Assembly (NCBI GenBank): GCA_038734275.1
Contig: JAVYOO010000002.1
Location: 308,216 to 372,215 of the forward strand
DNA from: Archaeoglobaceae archaeon
Lineage (GTDB): Archaea; Halobacteriota; Archaeoglobi; Archaeoglobales; Archaeoglobaceae
Direction: 5' to 3'
DNA: 64,000 nucleotides
Below the pieces are notes generated by a model. The model saw nothing but the letters and a program-made list of their open reading frames with translations. It had not been told where the DNA came from and ran no database searches. Numbering within the stretch: the stretch's first letter is position 1; every line of letters begins with the position of its first letter. Both the position numbers and the translations under genes were made by a program. Below are positions 35,281 through 44,534 of this stretch, one piece after another.

Positions 35281-37173
35281 ATGAAGCTTTTTGAACCAAT
35301 CGAAATCGAGGGAATGAAAATAAAGAATCGAATCGTTTTGCCAGCTGCGGAATTGAACTATCATACACCAGATGGTGGGATTACTGACAGACTTCTCGAT
35401 TTCTACAGAGAGCGTGCAAAAGGAGGTATTGGGTTTGCAATTGTTGGAGTTGCAAAGATCGAGCCACATTTCTTCGGTGGCTTGGCAATTCATGATGACG
35501 CATATATTCCTCAGCTTGCTGAAATTGCAAAGGTTTTCCACGAATATGATGTGAAGTGCGCGGTTCAACTCTGGCACCCTGGCAGATATGAAATCTCGTT
35601 TGATCCAGATCGAACCCCCGTTGCCCCATCGCCAATTCCCCCGCCAATCTTCAGCAAAAGGACTCCGAGGGAATTAACGAAGGAAGAGATTCTCAAGATT
35701 GAGGAGGAATTTGCGGACGCTGCGGTGAGAGCAAAAAAGGCGGAATTTGATGCGGTCGAACTAATAGGTTCTGCAGGTTATCTTATTTCGCAGTTCTTCA
35801 GCCCTGCGACAAATAAAAGGAAGGACGAGTATGGAGGAAGCATAGAAAACCGTGCAAGATTTGCAGTTGAGATCATTCAGAGAATCAAGGAGAAGTGCGG
35901 AAAATATCCGGTTATGATCAGAATTCCGGGCGACGAGTTTGTTGAGGGGGGAAATACTGTTAAGGAAATGAAGATCATTGCGAAGATCCTTGAAGACGCT
36001 GGTGTTTGTGCGATCAACGTCATGGCGGGCTGGCATGAGTCGAGAAGACCGCTAACTACAATGCTTGTTCCAAGAGGGGGATTTGCATATCTTGGCGAGG
36101 AAATAAAGAAGGCTGTAAGCGTTCCCGTGATCATAGCTCACAGAATTAACGATCCCTTCATAGCTGAGAAGATCTTGCAAGAGGGCAAAGCGGACATGGT
36201 TGCGATGTTCAGAGCGCTGCTTGCAGATCCAGAGTTCCCAAATAAGGCTAAGCAGGGGAGGGCAAATGAAATAAGGTATTGCATTGCCTGCAATCAGGGC
36301 TGTATGGATAACGTTATGCAGGGAATGCCAGTTACGTGCCTTGTAAATCCCGCTGCAGGAAGAGAAGCCGAGCTCAGGAACTTGAAGGCTGAAAAGAAGA
36401 AAAAGGTGGTAATAGTAGGCGGTGGTCCTGGTGGGTGTGTTTCTGCAGAATATCTTGCAATGAAAGGGCATAAAGTCGTTCTTTTTGAGAAAACAGACAA
36501 GCTCGGAGGTCAGTTTAACATCGCTTCAAGCTCTCCCCTCGCTTATGAGTTCGCTGAATTCGGCAAATACTTCATGAACATTCTTCCAAAGCTTGGCGTC
36601 GAGATCCGCTACAACACAACAGCGACAGCTGAAAAAGTTCTTGCAGAAAAGCCCGATGTTGTGATCATTGCGGTTGGGGCAAGCCCGCTAATTCCGCAAA
36701 TTCCGGGAGTTGAGAACGCTGTAACTGCCTTTGACGTTCTAAGCGGTAAGGCTAAAGTTGGCAAGAGAGTCGTGATCATTGGAGCTGGCGGTGTTGGCTG
36801 CGACACCGCAGCAATGCTTGCGGACAAATGCAAGGTTACGCTAATTGAGATGCTCCCGAAGATCGGTCAGGACATAGGAATTAGCACAAGATGGACTGTT
36901 CTGCTCTATCTGAACCAGAAAGGAGTTGAGATGCTTACTGAAACAAAGGCAGTGGAGATCAAGAAGAACGCGGTTGTGGTTGAAACCCCGAAAGGCAGAA
37001 AAGAGATCGAATGCGACACCGCGGTGATTGCGGTAGGAACAAAGCCAAATGATGGGCTATACGACCAGCTTAAAGACAAAGTCCCTGAGATCTATAAGAT
37101 AGGAGATTGCCTAAAACCGAGAAAGGCAATTGATGCAACTCAGGAGGCATTTGAGCTCGCCTTGAAGATCTGA
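35281..37173 (+). CDS. NADH:flavin oxidoreductase/2,4-dienoyl-CoA reductase-like enzyme
   Basis: This 630-residue Old-Yellow-Enzyme fusion has an FMN TIM barrel (residues 1-330: MKLFEPIEIEGMKIKNRIV, SPATNKRKDEYGGSIENRARF). A [4Fe-4S] motif CIACNQGCMDNVMQGMPVTC follows at about residues 335-355, then an FAD/NAD(P) domain with VVIVGGGPGGCVSAEYLA and VVIIGAGGVGCDTAAML. This is the build of E. coli FadH and trimethylamine dehydrogenase. It reduces 2,4-dienoyl-CoA or other enones; the beta-oxidation setting favours an acyl-CoA substrate. Length is a little under FadH (672). The stop directly abuts the stop of the convergent Ogg2 gene. Confidence 0.9.
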   Translation: MKLFEPIEIEGMKIKNRIVLPAAELNYHTPDGGITDRLLDFYRERAKGGIGFAIVGVAKIEPHFFGGLAIHDDAYIPQLAEIAKVFHEYDVKCAVQLWHPGRYEISFDPDRTPVAPSPIPPPIFSKRTPRELTKEEILKIEEEFADAAVRAKKAEFDAVELIGSAGYLISQFFSPATNKRKDEYGGSIENRARFAVEIIQRIKEKCGKYPVMIRIPGDEFVEGGNTVKEMKIIAKILEDAGVCAINVMAGWHESRRPLTTMLVPRGGFAYLGEEIKKAVSVPVIIAHRINDPFIAEKILQEGKADMVAMFRALLADPEFPNKAKQGRANEIRYCIACNQGCMDNVMQGMPVTCLVNPAAGREAELRNLKAEKKKKVVIVGGGPGGCVSAEYLAMKGHKVVLFEKTDKLGGQFNIASSSPLAYEFAEFGKYFMNILPKLGVEIRYNTTATAEKVLAEKPDVVIIAVGASPLIPQIPGVENAVTAFDVLSGKAKVGKRVVIIGAGGVGCDTAAMLADKCKVTLIEMLPKIGQDIGISTRWTVLLYLNQKGVEMLTETKAVEIKKNAVVVETPKGRKEIECDTAVIAVGTKPNDGLYDQLKDKVPEIYKIGDCLKPRKAIDATQEAFELALKI

Positions 37174-37806
37174 CTACTTTAAAACCATTTTTGTTTTTGA
37201 GAACCAAACGAGAAGATCGAGCTCAGCAACGCTTAGCTTATTTTTAAATGCGATCTCCTGCATTCTCTTCTCTGCCTCAATATATCTCTTTCTGCTCATG
37301 CATTTGTGCTCAACACCGAGCCACCTTAAAATGTGTCTGTCGAGAATTGCAAATTCCTTTTTACCAGTGTTTCTAAGGAAGTGGCTTGCTTCCTTGAATC
37401 CAAAGCCATAGATTTCATTTACAAGCAAGTCTCTTGCTTTCTCGTCTTCAGGAAGTTTTATTTCTTTAAATTTTTTTAGTGCATTCACAATGTATAATGC
37501 CTTTTTTCTGCTAAATCTTACGCCAGCAGTCCTTAAAAGTTCTTCAATCTCTCTAACCTCAAGCTTTGTGACTTCTTTGTCCTCTAAAAGCTTTTGAAAT
37601 CTCAAACCCGCTTTTGCTGAAGAATTCGCTGTTGAAATGCAAAATGCAAGCTCACTCTCTATGGTCGCTTCAAGCTTAAGATCTAAAAAAGGTCTGAAGT
37701 CGAATTTCGTTGCTCCATTATTGCCAAGCTTTTCAAACTCATTGATCCTCCTACGGATCGCATTCCAGACTTCTTCAGAAACCTCTGGGATTTCTGGCTC
37801 AGTCAA
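37174..37806 (-). CDS. ogg: N-glycosylase/DNA lyase, Ogg2 family
   Basis: This 8-oxoguanine DNA glycosylase/AP lyase of the archaeal Ogg2 type excises oxidised guanine and nicks the strand. The helix-hairpin-helix with catalytic Lys is [15 protein letters not shown], and the catalytic Asp is in [13 protein letters not shown]. The first Met-initiated frame starts at 37881, deep inside purM. I prefer the TTG at 37806, which gives about 210 residues, the usual Ogg2 length, and only an eight-base overlap with purM. It lies downstream of purM on the same strand, and Nth and Xth genes are just beyond, divergent, so oxidative-damage repair genes cluster here. Confidence 0.85.
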   Translation of the reverse strand: MTEPEIPEVSEEVWNAIRRRINEFEKLGNNGATKFDFRPFLDLKLEATIESELAFCISTANSSAKAGLRFQKLLEDKEVTKLEVREIEELLRTAGVRFSRKKALYIVNALKKFKEIKLPEDEKARDLLVNEIYGFGFKEASHFLRNTGKKEFAILDRHILRWLGVEHKCMSRKRYIEAEKRMQEIAFKNKLSVAELDLLVWFSKTKMVLK

Positions 37807-38782
37807 GTCTGAGATCTTTGACAAAGACTCCTTCTCCCTCTTCAATGTAGCCAACCCTCCTTGCCCCGAATTTTTCAACACAGCTAACCTGATCTTCGGG
37901 AACTATGACAAGGAAACCCATCCCCATGTTGAAAGTTCGATACATCTCAAGTTCATCTACGTTTCCGAGCTTCTGAATAAACCTAAAGATCTCCTGAGGT
38001 TTAAGCGGGGAATCTATGACATATTTTACGTCCTTTCTTAGTCTTTTTAGCTTTCTAAAGGCTCCTCCTGTTATATGAGCGAGTCCGTGAACTTCACAGG
38101 TCTTGACAATCTCGAGAACTTCCATGTAGATCTTTGCGGGCGTCAATAATTCCTCCCCAATAGTCTTATTCCCGAATTTGTCGAAATAACTAAGCCCATT
38201 CGCCTCAATAACTTTTCTTGCCAAAGTAAGACCATTGCAATGAATCCCGGAGCTCGGAAGAGCCATAATAACGTCGCCAGGCTTTACTGCCTTGCCTGTT
38301 ATTATTCGATCCTTTTTAACAACTCCGATTGCTGTCCCCGCCAAATCGAAGCCATTGATCATCTCAGGTAGCGTCGCAGTTTCTCCGCCAACAAGGGTTA
38401 TATTAGCAATTCTACAGCCCTCCTCAAGCCCTTTAGCAATTTCTGCAACGATGTTTTCGTCAATTTTTTGCATTGCAATGTAGTCTACCATTGCCAGTGG
38501 CTCTGCACCGATTGCAAGTAAATCATTCACATTCACTGCAACGCAGTCAATGCCGAGAGTGTCGAACTTTTTCATCGCAATCCCCACAAGTATCTTCGTG
38601 CCAACACCATCTGTGGTTATTGCAACACCGTATTCACCCAAATCGACAACTCCAGCGTAATGCGATACGAGAATAGGTTCTCCGAAGCCCTTTCTCGTGT
38701 ATTTGACTATGCTTGTCAAGGAGCTTATCGCTTTTTCAGCTTTGCTTATATCAACTCCTGCTTTAGCGTAATCGAACTTCAT
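37799..38782 (-). CDS. purM: Phosphoribosylformylglycinamidine cyclo-ligase (AIR synthetase)
   Basis: This 327-residue enzyme closes the imidazole ring in purine synthesis (FGAM plus ATP to AIR). Family motifs are [11 protein letters not shown] at the start, [14 protein letters not shown], the dimer and ATP site [30 protein letters not shown], and [10 protein letters not shown]. Length is normal. The start lies 23 bp from a palindromic TATA box shared with the divergent nth gene. The gene overlaps ogg at its 3' end. Confidence 0.95.
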   Translation of the reverse strand: MKFDYAKAGVDISKAEKAISSLTSIVKYTRKGFGEPILVSHYAGVVDLGEYGVAITTDGVGTKILVGIAMKKFDTLGIDCVAVNVNDLLAIGAEPLAMVDYIAMQKIDENIVAEIAKGLEEGCRIANITLVGGETATLPEMINGFDLAGTAIGVVKKDRIITGKAVKPGDVIMALPSSGIHCNGLTLARKVIEANGLSYFDKFGNKTIGEELLTPAKIYMEVLEIVKTCEVHGLAHITGGAFRKLKRLRKDVKYVIDSPLKPQEIFRFIQKLGNVDELEMYRTFNMGMGFLVIVPEDQVSCVEKFGARRVGYIEEGEGVFVKDLRLD

Positions 38783-38800
38783 AGCCCAAATCGGGAGAAC

Positions 38801-38810
38801 TTTTTAAAAA
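38801..38810. promoter_or_regulatory. Palindromic TATA element shared by purM and nth
   Basis: TTTTTAAAAA is a perfect 10-bp palindrome placed in the exact middle of a 45-bp divergent gap. Its centre is 23 bp from the purM start (38782) and 22 bp from the nth ATG (38828). No other AT box fits, so it should start leaderless transcripts in both directions. Confidence 0.6.
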
Positions 38811-38827
38811 CTTATTCGATTTTCAGC

Positions 38828-39457
38828 ATGGATCTCGTGAAGCTACTCGATCTCATGGAGAATGAGGCAAAGAAAAGAAATGCTCCAATCTTTCTGCACA
38901 ATGTAAAGCTTGAGCCGTGGCAGATCTTGATCGCAACAGTTTTGAGTGCAAGAACGAGAGACGAGCAAACATCAAGAGCGGTTGAAAGGCTTTTCTCTAG
39001 GGTTAAATCGCTCGAAGAGCTTGCAGATATGAAAGCTGAGGAGATCGAGAATCTAATAAAGTCTGTGGGCTTTTACAGAGTCAAAGCAAAGAGAATAAAG
39101 GAGATCGCGGAATTGCTTAAAAATAGAAAATTCCCGGAATCCATGGAAGAGCTTTTAGCATTGCCCGGGGTTGGAAGAAAGACCGCAAACATAGTCTTAG
39201 CTTACATGGGGAAGCCAGCGATTGCAGTCGACACCCATGTGCACAGAATCGCAAATAGACTTGGGCTTGTCAATACAAGCAAACCTGAGCAAACGGAGGA
39301 GGGATTGAAGAAGATCTTCCCAGTAGAGCTCTGGAATAGGTTGAACTCTGCTTTTGTAGGTTTTGGACAGACTTTATGCTTGCCAAGGAATCCAAAGTGC
39401 AATGAATGCCCTGTAAAGGATTTTTGTAAGAGTTTTGCTTTGAGAAAAGATTTTTAA
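38828..39457 (+). CDS. nth: Endonuclease III
   Basis: This 209-residue DNA glycosylase/AP lyase removes oxidised pyrimidines. The helix-hairpin-helix with the catalytic Lys is LPGVGRKTANIVL, the catalytic Asp is in IAVDTHVHRIANRLGL, and the [4Fe-4S] loop C-x6-C-x2-C-x5-C (CLPRNPKCNECPVKDFC) is intact near the C-terminus. The ATG at 38828 matches the usual N-terminus and the TATA spacing; an upstream in-frame ATG at 38660 would run back into purM. The exonuclease III gene follows 22 bp later, so the two probably act and are made together. Confidence 0.94.
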   Translation: MDLVKLLDLMENEAKKRNAPIFLHNVKLEPWQILIATVLSARTRDEQTSRAVERLFSRVKSLEELADMKAEEIENLIKSVGFYRVKAKRIKEIAELLKNRKFPESMEELLALPGVGRKTANIVLAYMGKPAIAVDTHVHRIANRLGLVNTSKPEQTEEGLKKIFPVELWNRLNSAFVGFGQTLCLPRNPKCNECPVKDFCKSFALRKDF

Positions 39458-39479
39458 TTTAAATTGCAGAATGAATAAC

Positions 39480-40241
39480 ATGAAGGTTGCAACTTTCAAC
39501 GTGAATTCCATAAATTCAAGGCTCCACATCGTAATTCCGTGGCTAAAAGAGAACAAGCCAGACTTCTTTTGCATGCAGGAAACAAAGGTTGAGGACAGAA
39601 AATTTCCTTCTGCGGATTTTATCAGGCTTGGCTATCATGTCGTTTTTAGGGGCAAGGGAGGGCAGAGCGGAGTTGCAATTGCTTCGCTTAAGGAGCCTCT
39701 GAAGGTAAGCTTTGGTTTAAACGGCGAAGATGAGGACAGGCTGATCTTTGCGGATTTCGGAGATCTCAAGCTGATCAACGTCTATGTGCCACAGGGATAC
39801 AGCATAGATAGCGAGAAATACGTTTACAAGCTCAAATGGCTCGAAAGGTTTTACGAATGGATCAAGAAGTTTGATCTGAGTGATCGAATTCTGATCTGTG
39901 GGGACATGAACGTTGCTCCGGAGCCAATAGATGTTCACAGCCCAGAGAAGCTTAAAAACCATGTTTGCTTCCACGAAGACGCAAGGAAAGCTTATAAGAA
40001 GATATTAGATCTTGGCTTCGTTGATTTGCTCAGGAAAATGCATCCGAATGAAAAAGTCTACTCATTCTACGATTACCGAGTCAAAGGAGCGATCGAGAGG
40101 GGGCTTGGATGGAGAGTCGACGCGATCCTCGCAACAAAAAGTCTTGCAGAGAGATGTGTGCGCTGTGATGTAGATCTAAAACCAAGGCTCGCGGAGAAGC
40201 CTTCAGATCACCTACCTATGATAGCTGAATTCGTAGAATGA
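39480..40241 (+). CDS. xth: Exodeoxyribonuclease III / AP endonuclease
   Basis: This is an AP endonuclease of about 253 residues in the ExoIII family. Metal and catalytic residues are seen in VATFNVNSINSR (Asn), MQETKVED (Glu), VYVPQGY (Tyr), ICGDMNVAPEPID (Asp, Asn), WRVDAILA (Asp) and SDHLPMIAEF (Asp-His). It cuts 5' of abasic sites left by Nth or Ogg2. An ATG nine bases earlier (39471) is an alternative start. It is directly downstream of nth, and together with ogg this is a near-complete base excision set. Confidence 0.93.
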   Translation: MKVATFNVNSINSRLHIVIPWLKENKPDFFCMQETKVEDRKFPSADFIRLGYHVVFRGKGGQSGVAIASLKEPLKVSFGLNGEDEDRLIFADFGDLKLINVYVPQGYSIDSEKYVYKLKWLERFYEWIKKFDLSDRILICGDMNVAPEPIDVHSPEKLKNHVCFHEDARKAYKKILDLGFVDLLRKMHPNEKVYSFYDYRVKGAIERGLGWRVDAILATKSLAERCVRCDVDLKPRLAEKPSDHLPMIAEFVE

Positions 40242-40309
40242 GAAATTTGTTTTTTGTTGAATTCCTGAAATAGGCAAAAACTTTAAAAAGTTGTAGATCT
40301 TGGATTTTT

Positions 40310-41461
40310 ATGAAAATTAAAAAGGTAGCAGTTCTTGGAGCAGGGGAAATGGGTCATGGAATTGCAGAAAATTGTGCTATTGCTGGCTATGAAGTTTGGA
40401 TCAGGGCGAGAAGGCAAAGTTCGTTGGAGGAGGGAATGAAAAGGATTACTGACGGTCTTTTCAAACTGGAGAAAAAAGGTGTTATAAAAGACACAAATGA
40501 AGTTCTTTCAAGAATTCACCCAACCACTGATTTGAAAACCGCCGTTGAGGATGCTGATCTGCTCATTGAGTCAATTCCAGAAGTCTTTGAGCAGAAAGTC
40601 GAGGTTTTTGCTGAGTGCGATAAGATTGCAAAGCCAGAGTGCATTTTTGCCACCAATACATCGACTATGAGCATAACTAAGCTCGCAAAGGCTACGAAGA
40701 GGGAAGACAGGTTCATTGGAATGCATTTCTTCACACCCGTTGTTATCATGGAGATCGTGGAGCTAACAAGGGGAGAAAAGACGAGCGACGAAACTCTAAA
40801 CACCTGCATTGAATTTCTCAAAACACTAAAGAAAACGCCAATAGTGCTGAACAAAGAGACCCCAGGATTCATTGTGAATCGAGTCGTTGCTCCCACTTCT
40901 GTGTTAAGGCTTTGTATCATAGAAAATGGCATTGCAACGCCTGAAGAAGTTGATGCTACATACAGAAAAGCGGGAAACGTGATTGGGCTGTTTGAACTCT
41001 GGGATTACCTTGGTTTGGACGTAGTGTGCAATGCGATGAAATACTACGCTCAAAATCTCAGTCCAGATTATGAGCCCAGATATCTCGAGAAAATGGTTAA
41101 AGAGGGGAAGCTCGGCAAGAAAAGCGGAAAAGGATTCTATGACTGGAGCACAAGACCAGAAATAGATCTGAGCAAGGCCACTGACAGGGTTGACGTTAGA
41201 GACTTCATATTTTTGGAAATAAACGAGGCGACAAAGCTTGTCGAACTCGGAATTGCTGATCCGCAGACAATTAATACAGCAATAAAATTGGCCTATGGAA
41301 GAAAAAAGGGTCCTTTTGATTTTGCCAGAGAATATAGCGATGTTGAAATCTCAAAAAGACTTGAAGAACTCGCTAAAAGGTTCGGAAAAAGGATTTTCGA
41401 GCCTGCTGAAACGATTAGAATGGGAAAGCTTAGAGAATTGCTTGAACAATACTTTAAATAA
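40310..41461 (+). CDS. 3-hydroxyacyl-CoA dehydrogenase
   Basis: This 383-residue NAD-dependent 3-hydroxyacyl-CoA dehydrogenase oxidises the L-3-hydroxy intermediate of beta-oxidation. The Rossmann motif is VAVLGAGEMGHGIAENCAIAG. The catalytic His-Glu pair is expected in FIGMHFFTPVVIMEIVELTRG, and the NKETPGFIVNRVVAP motif and the C-terminal repeat of the helical domain (INEATKLVELGIADPQTIN, KKGPFDFAREYS) are present. No crotonase domain is fused. TATA-like CTTTAAAAAG at 40281-40290 lies about 25 bp upstream of the ATG. A separate enoyl-CoA hydratase must work with it; one such gene in this window is dead. Confidence 0.93.
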   Translation: MKIKKVAVLGAGEMGHGIAENCAIAGYEVWIRARRQSSLEEGMKRITDGLFKLEKKGVIKDTNEVLSRIHPTTDLKTAVEDADLLIESIPEVFEQKVEVFAECDKIAKPECIFATNTSTMSITKLAKATKREDRFIGMHFFTPVVIMEIVELTRGEKTSDETLNTCIEFLKTLKKTPIVLNKETPGFIVNRVVAPTSVLRLCIIENGIATPEEVDATYRKAGNVIGLFELWDYLGLDVVCNAMKYYAQNLSPDYEPRYLEKMVKEGKLGKKSGKGFYDWSTRPEIDLSKATDRVDVRDFIFLEINEATKLVELGIADPQTINTAIKLAYGRKKGPFDFAREYSDVEISKRLEELAKRFGKRIFEPAETIRMGKLRELLEQYFK

Positions 41462-41501
41462 AAATTTTTAAACAAAGAACGAACTTCTTTTCGGTGATCC
41501 A

Positions 41502-43748
41502 ATGCCAGTGCTCTGGTTGAGCGATGTGGATAAGAACGATATTTCAATCGTTGGAGGTAAAGCAGCAAATCTTGGTGAACTCATGAGAATTGAAATTCCT
41601 GTTCCTGATGGCTTTGTAGTCGATGCGAGGACTTTTAGAGATTTTATAAGCCGAACAAATTTAAAAGACAAGATATACAACCTTCTTCGCGATCTGAATG
41701 TTGAGAACACAGAAGAACTGAATAGGATTTCTGAGGAAATTCGAAAGTTAATTAGAGAAGCAAAAATCCCCGAGGATATCGATAGAGAAATAAAAAAGGC
41801 TTACAAAAAGCTTGGAAATGGAAAAGACGTGTATGTAGCAGTAAGAAGTTCAGCAACTGCAGAAGACTTGCCTGATGCGAGCTTTGCAGGACAACAGGAC
41901 ACTTATCTTAATGTAAAGGGTGAAGATGAAGTTGTTAACAAGGTTAAAGAGTGTTGGGGAAGCCTTTTTACGCCAAGAGCGATCTACTATCGCGTTCAGA
42001 AGGGTTTCAGGCATGAAGACGTTAGCATTGCGATTGTAGTTCAGAAAATGGTCAACAGCGAAAAGAGCGGAGTCATGTTCACATCTCATCCTGTAACTGG
42101 AGAAAAAAAGTGCATAATAGAAGCTGTATTTGGATTGGGTGAAGCTATAGTCGGAGGACTTGTCACGCCAGACACTTATGTTTACGATAGAGTAAATAAG
42201 AAGCTTTTGGAGGTTAAAGTTGCAGAAAAGAAGTTCATGATCGTTAGAAAGAACGGAAATGAAAGAGTAGAACTTGGGGAAAAGGGAAAAGAAAGAGTTT
42301 TATCTGACGAAGAAATTAGAAGGCTTGTAGATCTCGGTGAAATAATAGAGGAGCACTATGGAAAGCCGCAGGACGTTGAATGGGCCATTGAGGGAGAGGA
42401 AATTTATATAGTCCAATCAAGACCGATAACAACTATAAAGGAGGTAAAGGAAGAAAAGACAGGGATCGTTGACGAGGGCACAATTTTGCTCAAGGGTTTG
42501 GGAGCTTCTCCCGGTTTTGCGGTTGGCGAAGTTAAAATTGTAAAAAGCGAGAAAGACATCTCAAAAGTCAAAGAGGGTAATGTTCTCGTCGCTGTAATGA
42601 CTACTCCTGACATGGTTCCAGCAATGAAAAGAGCTTCCGCGATTGTTACTGACGAAGGAGGGATGACCTGCCATGCTGCAATAGTTTCTAGAGAACTCGG
42701 AGTTCCAGCGGTTGTTGGAACTAAAAACGCTACGAAGCTACTTAAGGATGGAATGGTGGTAACTGTCGATGGAGAGAAGGGAATAGTATACTTAGGAAAG
42801 CTTGAAGTCGCCAAAAAAGAAGAAATGAAGCCCGTTTCGGCTTCTCCAATCATTACGGCCACAGAAGTCAAAGTAAATCTTTCTTTACCAGACGCAGCAG
42901 AAAAGGTAGCAAAGGAAACAAACGCAGATGGTGTGGGTCTTTTCAGAATTGAGCACATGATACTCTCGCTTGAGAAACATCCAATGAAATTTATAAAAGA
43001 TGGAGAAATTGATAGATACATCGAGCTGATCTACAACGAGATGAAAAAGGTCGTGAAGGCATTCTATCCCAAGCCCGTGTGGATCCGAACAATAGATGCT
43101 CCTACAGATGAATTCAGAGCCATGGAAGGCGGAGAGGACGAACCGATTGAGGCCAATCCGATGCTTGGATTCAGAGGAATTCGAAGAGATCTCGCTGAGG
43201 AGATGCACTTAAGGGCGGAGATGAGAGCAATAAAGAGATTGATCGATGAAGGGTTTACAAACATAGGTATAATGCTTCCGCTAATCGTATGTCCGGAAGA
43301 AATCAGAAAAGCAAAGAAAATTGCAATTGAGGAGGGAATTCCGCTTGACAAAATAGAATTCGGAATCATGGTCGAAACTCCTGCTGCAGCGCTGATCATC
43401 GAAGATCTTATTAAAGAGGGCATAGACTTTATAAGCCTCGGAACTAACGATTTAACTCAATACACTCTTGCAGTTGACAGAAACAACGAGAACGTCGCAT
43501 ATCTCTACGATGAGACGCATCCAGCAGTTATGAAGCTCATTGAGAGAACAATAAGAATCTGCAAAGAGCATGGAGTTAAGACGTCGATTTGTGGACAAGC
43601 AGGAAGTTATCCGCACGTGGTTGAAAAGCTCGTAGAGATGGGAATCGATAGTGTCTCTGCAAATCCAGATATGGTCCAGAAGATAAGAGAAGTGGTTGCG
43701 AGGGCTGAGAGAAAGATAATTCTTGAGAAGCTTCGAAATCTAAAATAA
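41502..43748 (+). CDS. ppsA: Phosphoenolpyruvate synthase
   Basis: This 748-residue enzyme makes PEP from pyruvate, ATP and water, the entry to gluconeogenesis. The N-terminal ATP-grasp-like domain has DVDKNDISIVGGKAANLGEL, AVRSSATAEDLPDASFAGQQ, and YIVQSRPITT. The swivelling domain carries the phosphorylated His in DEGGMTCHAAIVSRELGVP. The C-terminal PEP/pyruvate TIM barrel ends with GTNDLTQYTLAVDRN and ICGQAGSYP, whose Cys is catalytic. Length is a little short of the usual 790. A TATA-like AAATTTTTAAAC (about 41461-41472) lies upstream. Its 3' end overlaps the convergent ABC permease gene by nine bases. Confidence 0.95.
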   Translation: MPVLWLSDVDKNDISIVGGKAANLGELMRIEIPVPDGFVVDARTFRDFISRTNLKDKIYNLLRDLNVENTEELNRISEEIRKLIREAKIPEDIDREIKKAYKKLGNGKDVYVAVRSSATAEDLPDASFAGQQDTYLNVKGEDEVVNKVKECWGSLFTPRAIYYRVQKGFRHEDVSIAIVVQKMVNSEKSGVMFTSHPVTGEKKCIIEAVFGLGEAIVGGLVTPDTYVYDRVNKKLLEVKVAEKKFMIVRKNGNERVELGEKGKERVLSDEEIRRLVDLGEIIEEHYGKPQDVEWAIEGEEIYIVQSRPITTIKEVKEEKTGIVDEGTILLKGLGASPGFAVGEVKIVKSEKDISKVKEGNVLVAVMTTPDMVPAMKRASAIVTDEGGMTCHAAIVSRELGVPAVVGTKNATKLLKDGMVVTVDGEKGIVYLGKLEVAKKEEMKPVSASPIITATEVKVNLSLPDAAEKVAKETNADGVGLFRIEHMILSLEKHPMKFIKDGEIDRYIELIYNEMKKVVKAFYPKPVWIRTIDAPTDEFRAMEGGEDEPIEANPMLGFRGIRRDLAEEMHLRAEMRAIKRLIDEGFTNIGIMLPLIVCPEEIRKAKKIAIEEGIPLDKIEFGIMVETPAAALIIEDLIKEGIDFISLGTNDLTQYTLAVDRNNENVAYLYDETHPAVMKLIERTIRICKEHGVKTSICGQAGSYPHVVEKLVEMGIDSVSANPDMVQKIREVVARAERKIILEKLRNLK

Positions 43749-44534
43749 ACTATTTTTTATATAATATGTTGCGAGATAAAGTGCTGAAGCAATAAAAGCA
43801 GATAGAGCACTTGCAGAAATCGGAATTAACATTGAAATCGAGATACCGAGCAATAATGAAAGAAGAGCTATTCCAAAGGCTATAATAAAGCTTTGTTTTA
43901 CACTCTTGGAAACTTCTTTTGAAATGGCAGAAGGGGCTACGAATATCGAGTAGGCCAAAATAGCACCCACTGATCTTATAACTGCAACTACCGAAACTGC
44001 AATTATCGCAACAAGGATGATATCAAGGAGCTTTATGTTTATCCCGGATGCCTGAGCACTTTCAGGGTCAAAAAGAAAGAATATGAATTTTTCATACAAC
44101 ATACCGAACAGGAAGATAACCAATAGTGCAGAAAAGGTAAGATAAGCTAAATCCTCTGTTGTTACAAGCATAAGCTCTCCAAAAAGGAATGTCCATATTT
44201 TTGCAGACATACTGCGAACTGCTGAAAGAAATATTACAGCTAAAGCCATGGATAAAGCAAAGGAAATCGCTATTCCTGTGTCTATATCTGTGAACTTCGA
44301 AAATAGTGAGGCAAGGATTGCAAAGGCAATTGCAAATGCAGATGCCAGGAAGAAATAATCAACGTTCAAACTCAAAGATGAGAGAAGCAAAGATAATGCC
44401 ACTCCAGCAAGTGCTGAATGTGCAACTCCGGCTATTAAAAAAGATGCTTTTCTGAAAACCGCGAGATTTCCAGCAATAGAGATGAGTAATGAAATCAGGA
44501 TGATCGAAATCAAAACTCTATCCATGGTGATCAC
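43740..44534 (-). CDS. Metal ABC transporter permease (ZnuB/MntB family)
   Basis: This 264-residue integral membrane protein has about eight hydrophobic helices and the ABC-3 family features FLIAGVAHSALAGVALSLL and LLDIILVAIIAVSVVAVIRSVGAILAYSIFVAPSA (written in part). It forms the pore for a divalent metal (Zn, Mn or Fe). It overlaps the ATPase gene by 17 bases and is last in a regulator-binding protein-ATPase-permease string. Confidence 0.9.
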   Translation of the reverse strand: MITMDRVLISIILISLLISIAGNLAVFRKASFLIAGVAHSALAGVALSLLLSSLSLNVDYFFLASAFAIAFAILASLFSKFTDIDTGIAISFALSMALAVIFLSAVRSMSAKIWTFLFGELMLVTTEDLAYLTFSALLVIFLFGMLYEKFIFFLFDPESAQASGINIKLLDIILVAIIAVSVVAVIRSVGAILAYSIFVAPSAISKEVSKSVKQSFIIAFGIALLSLLLGISISMLIPISASALSAFIASALYLATYYIKNSLF

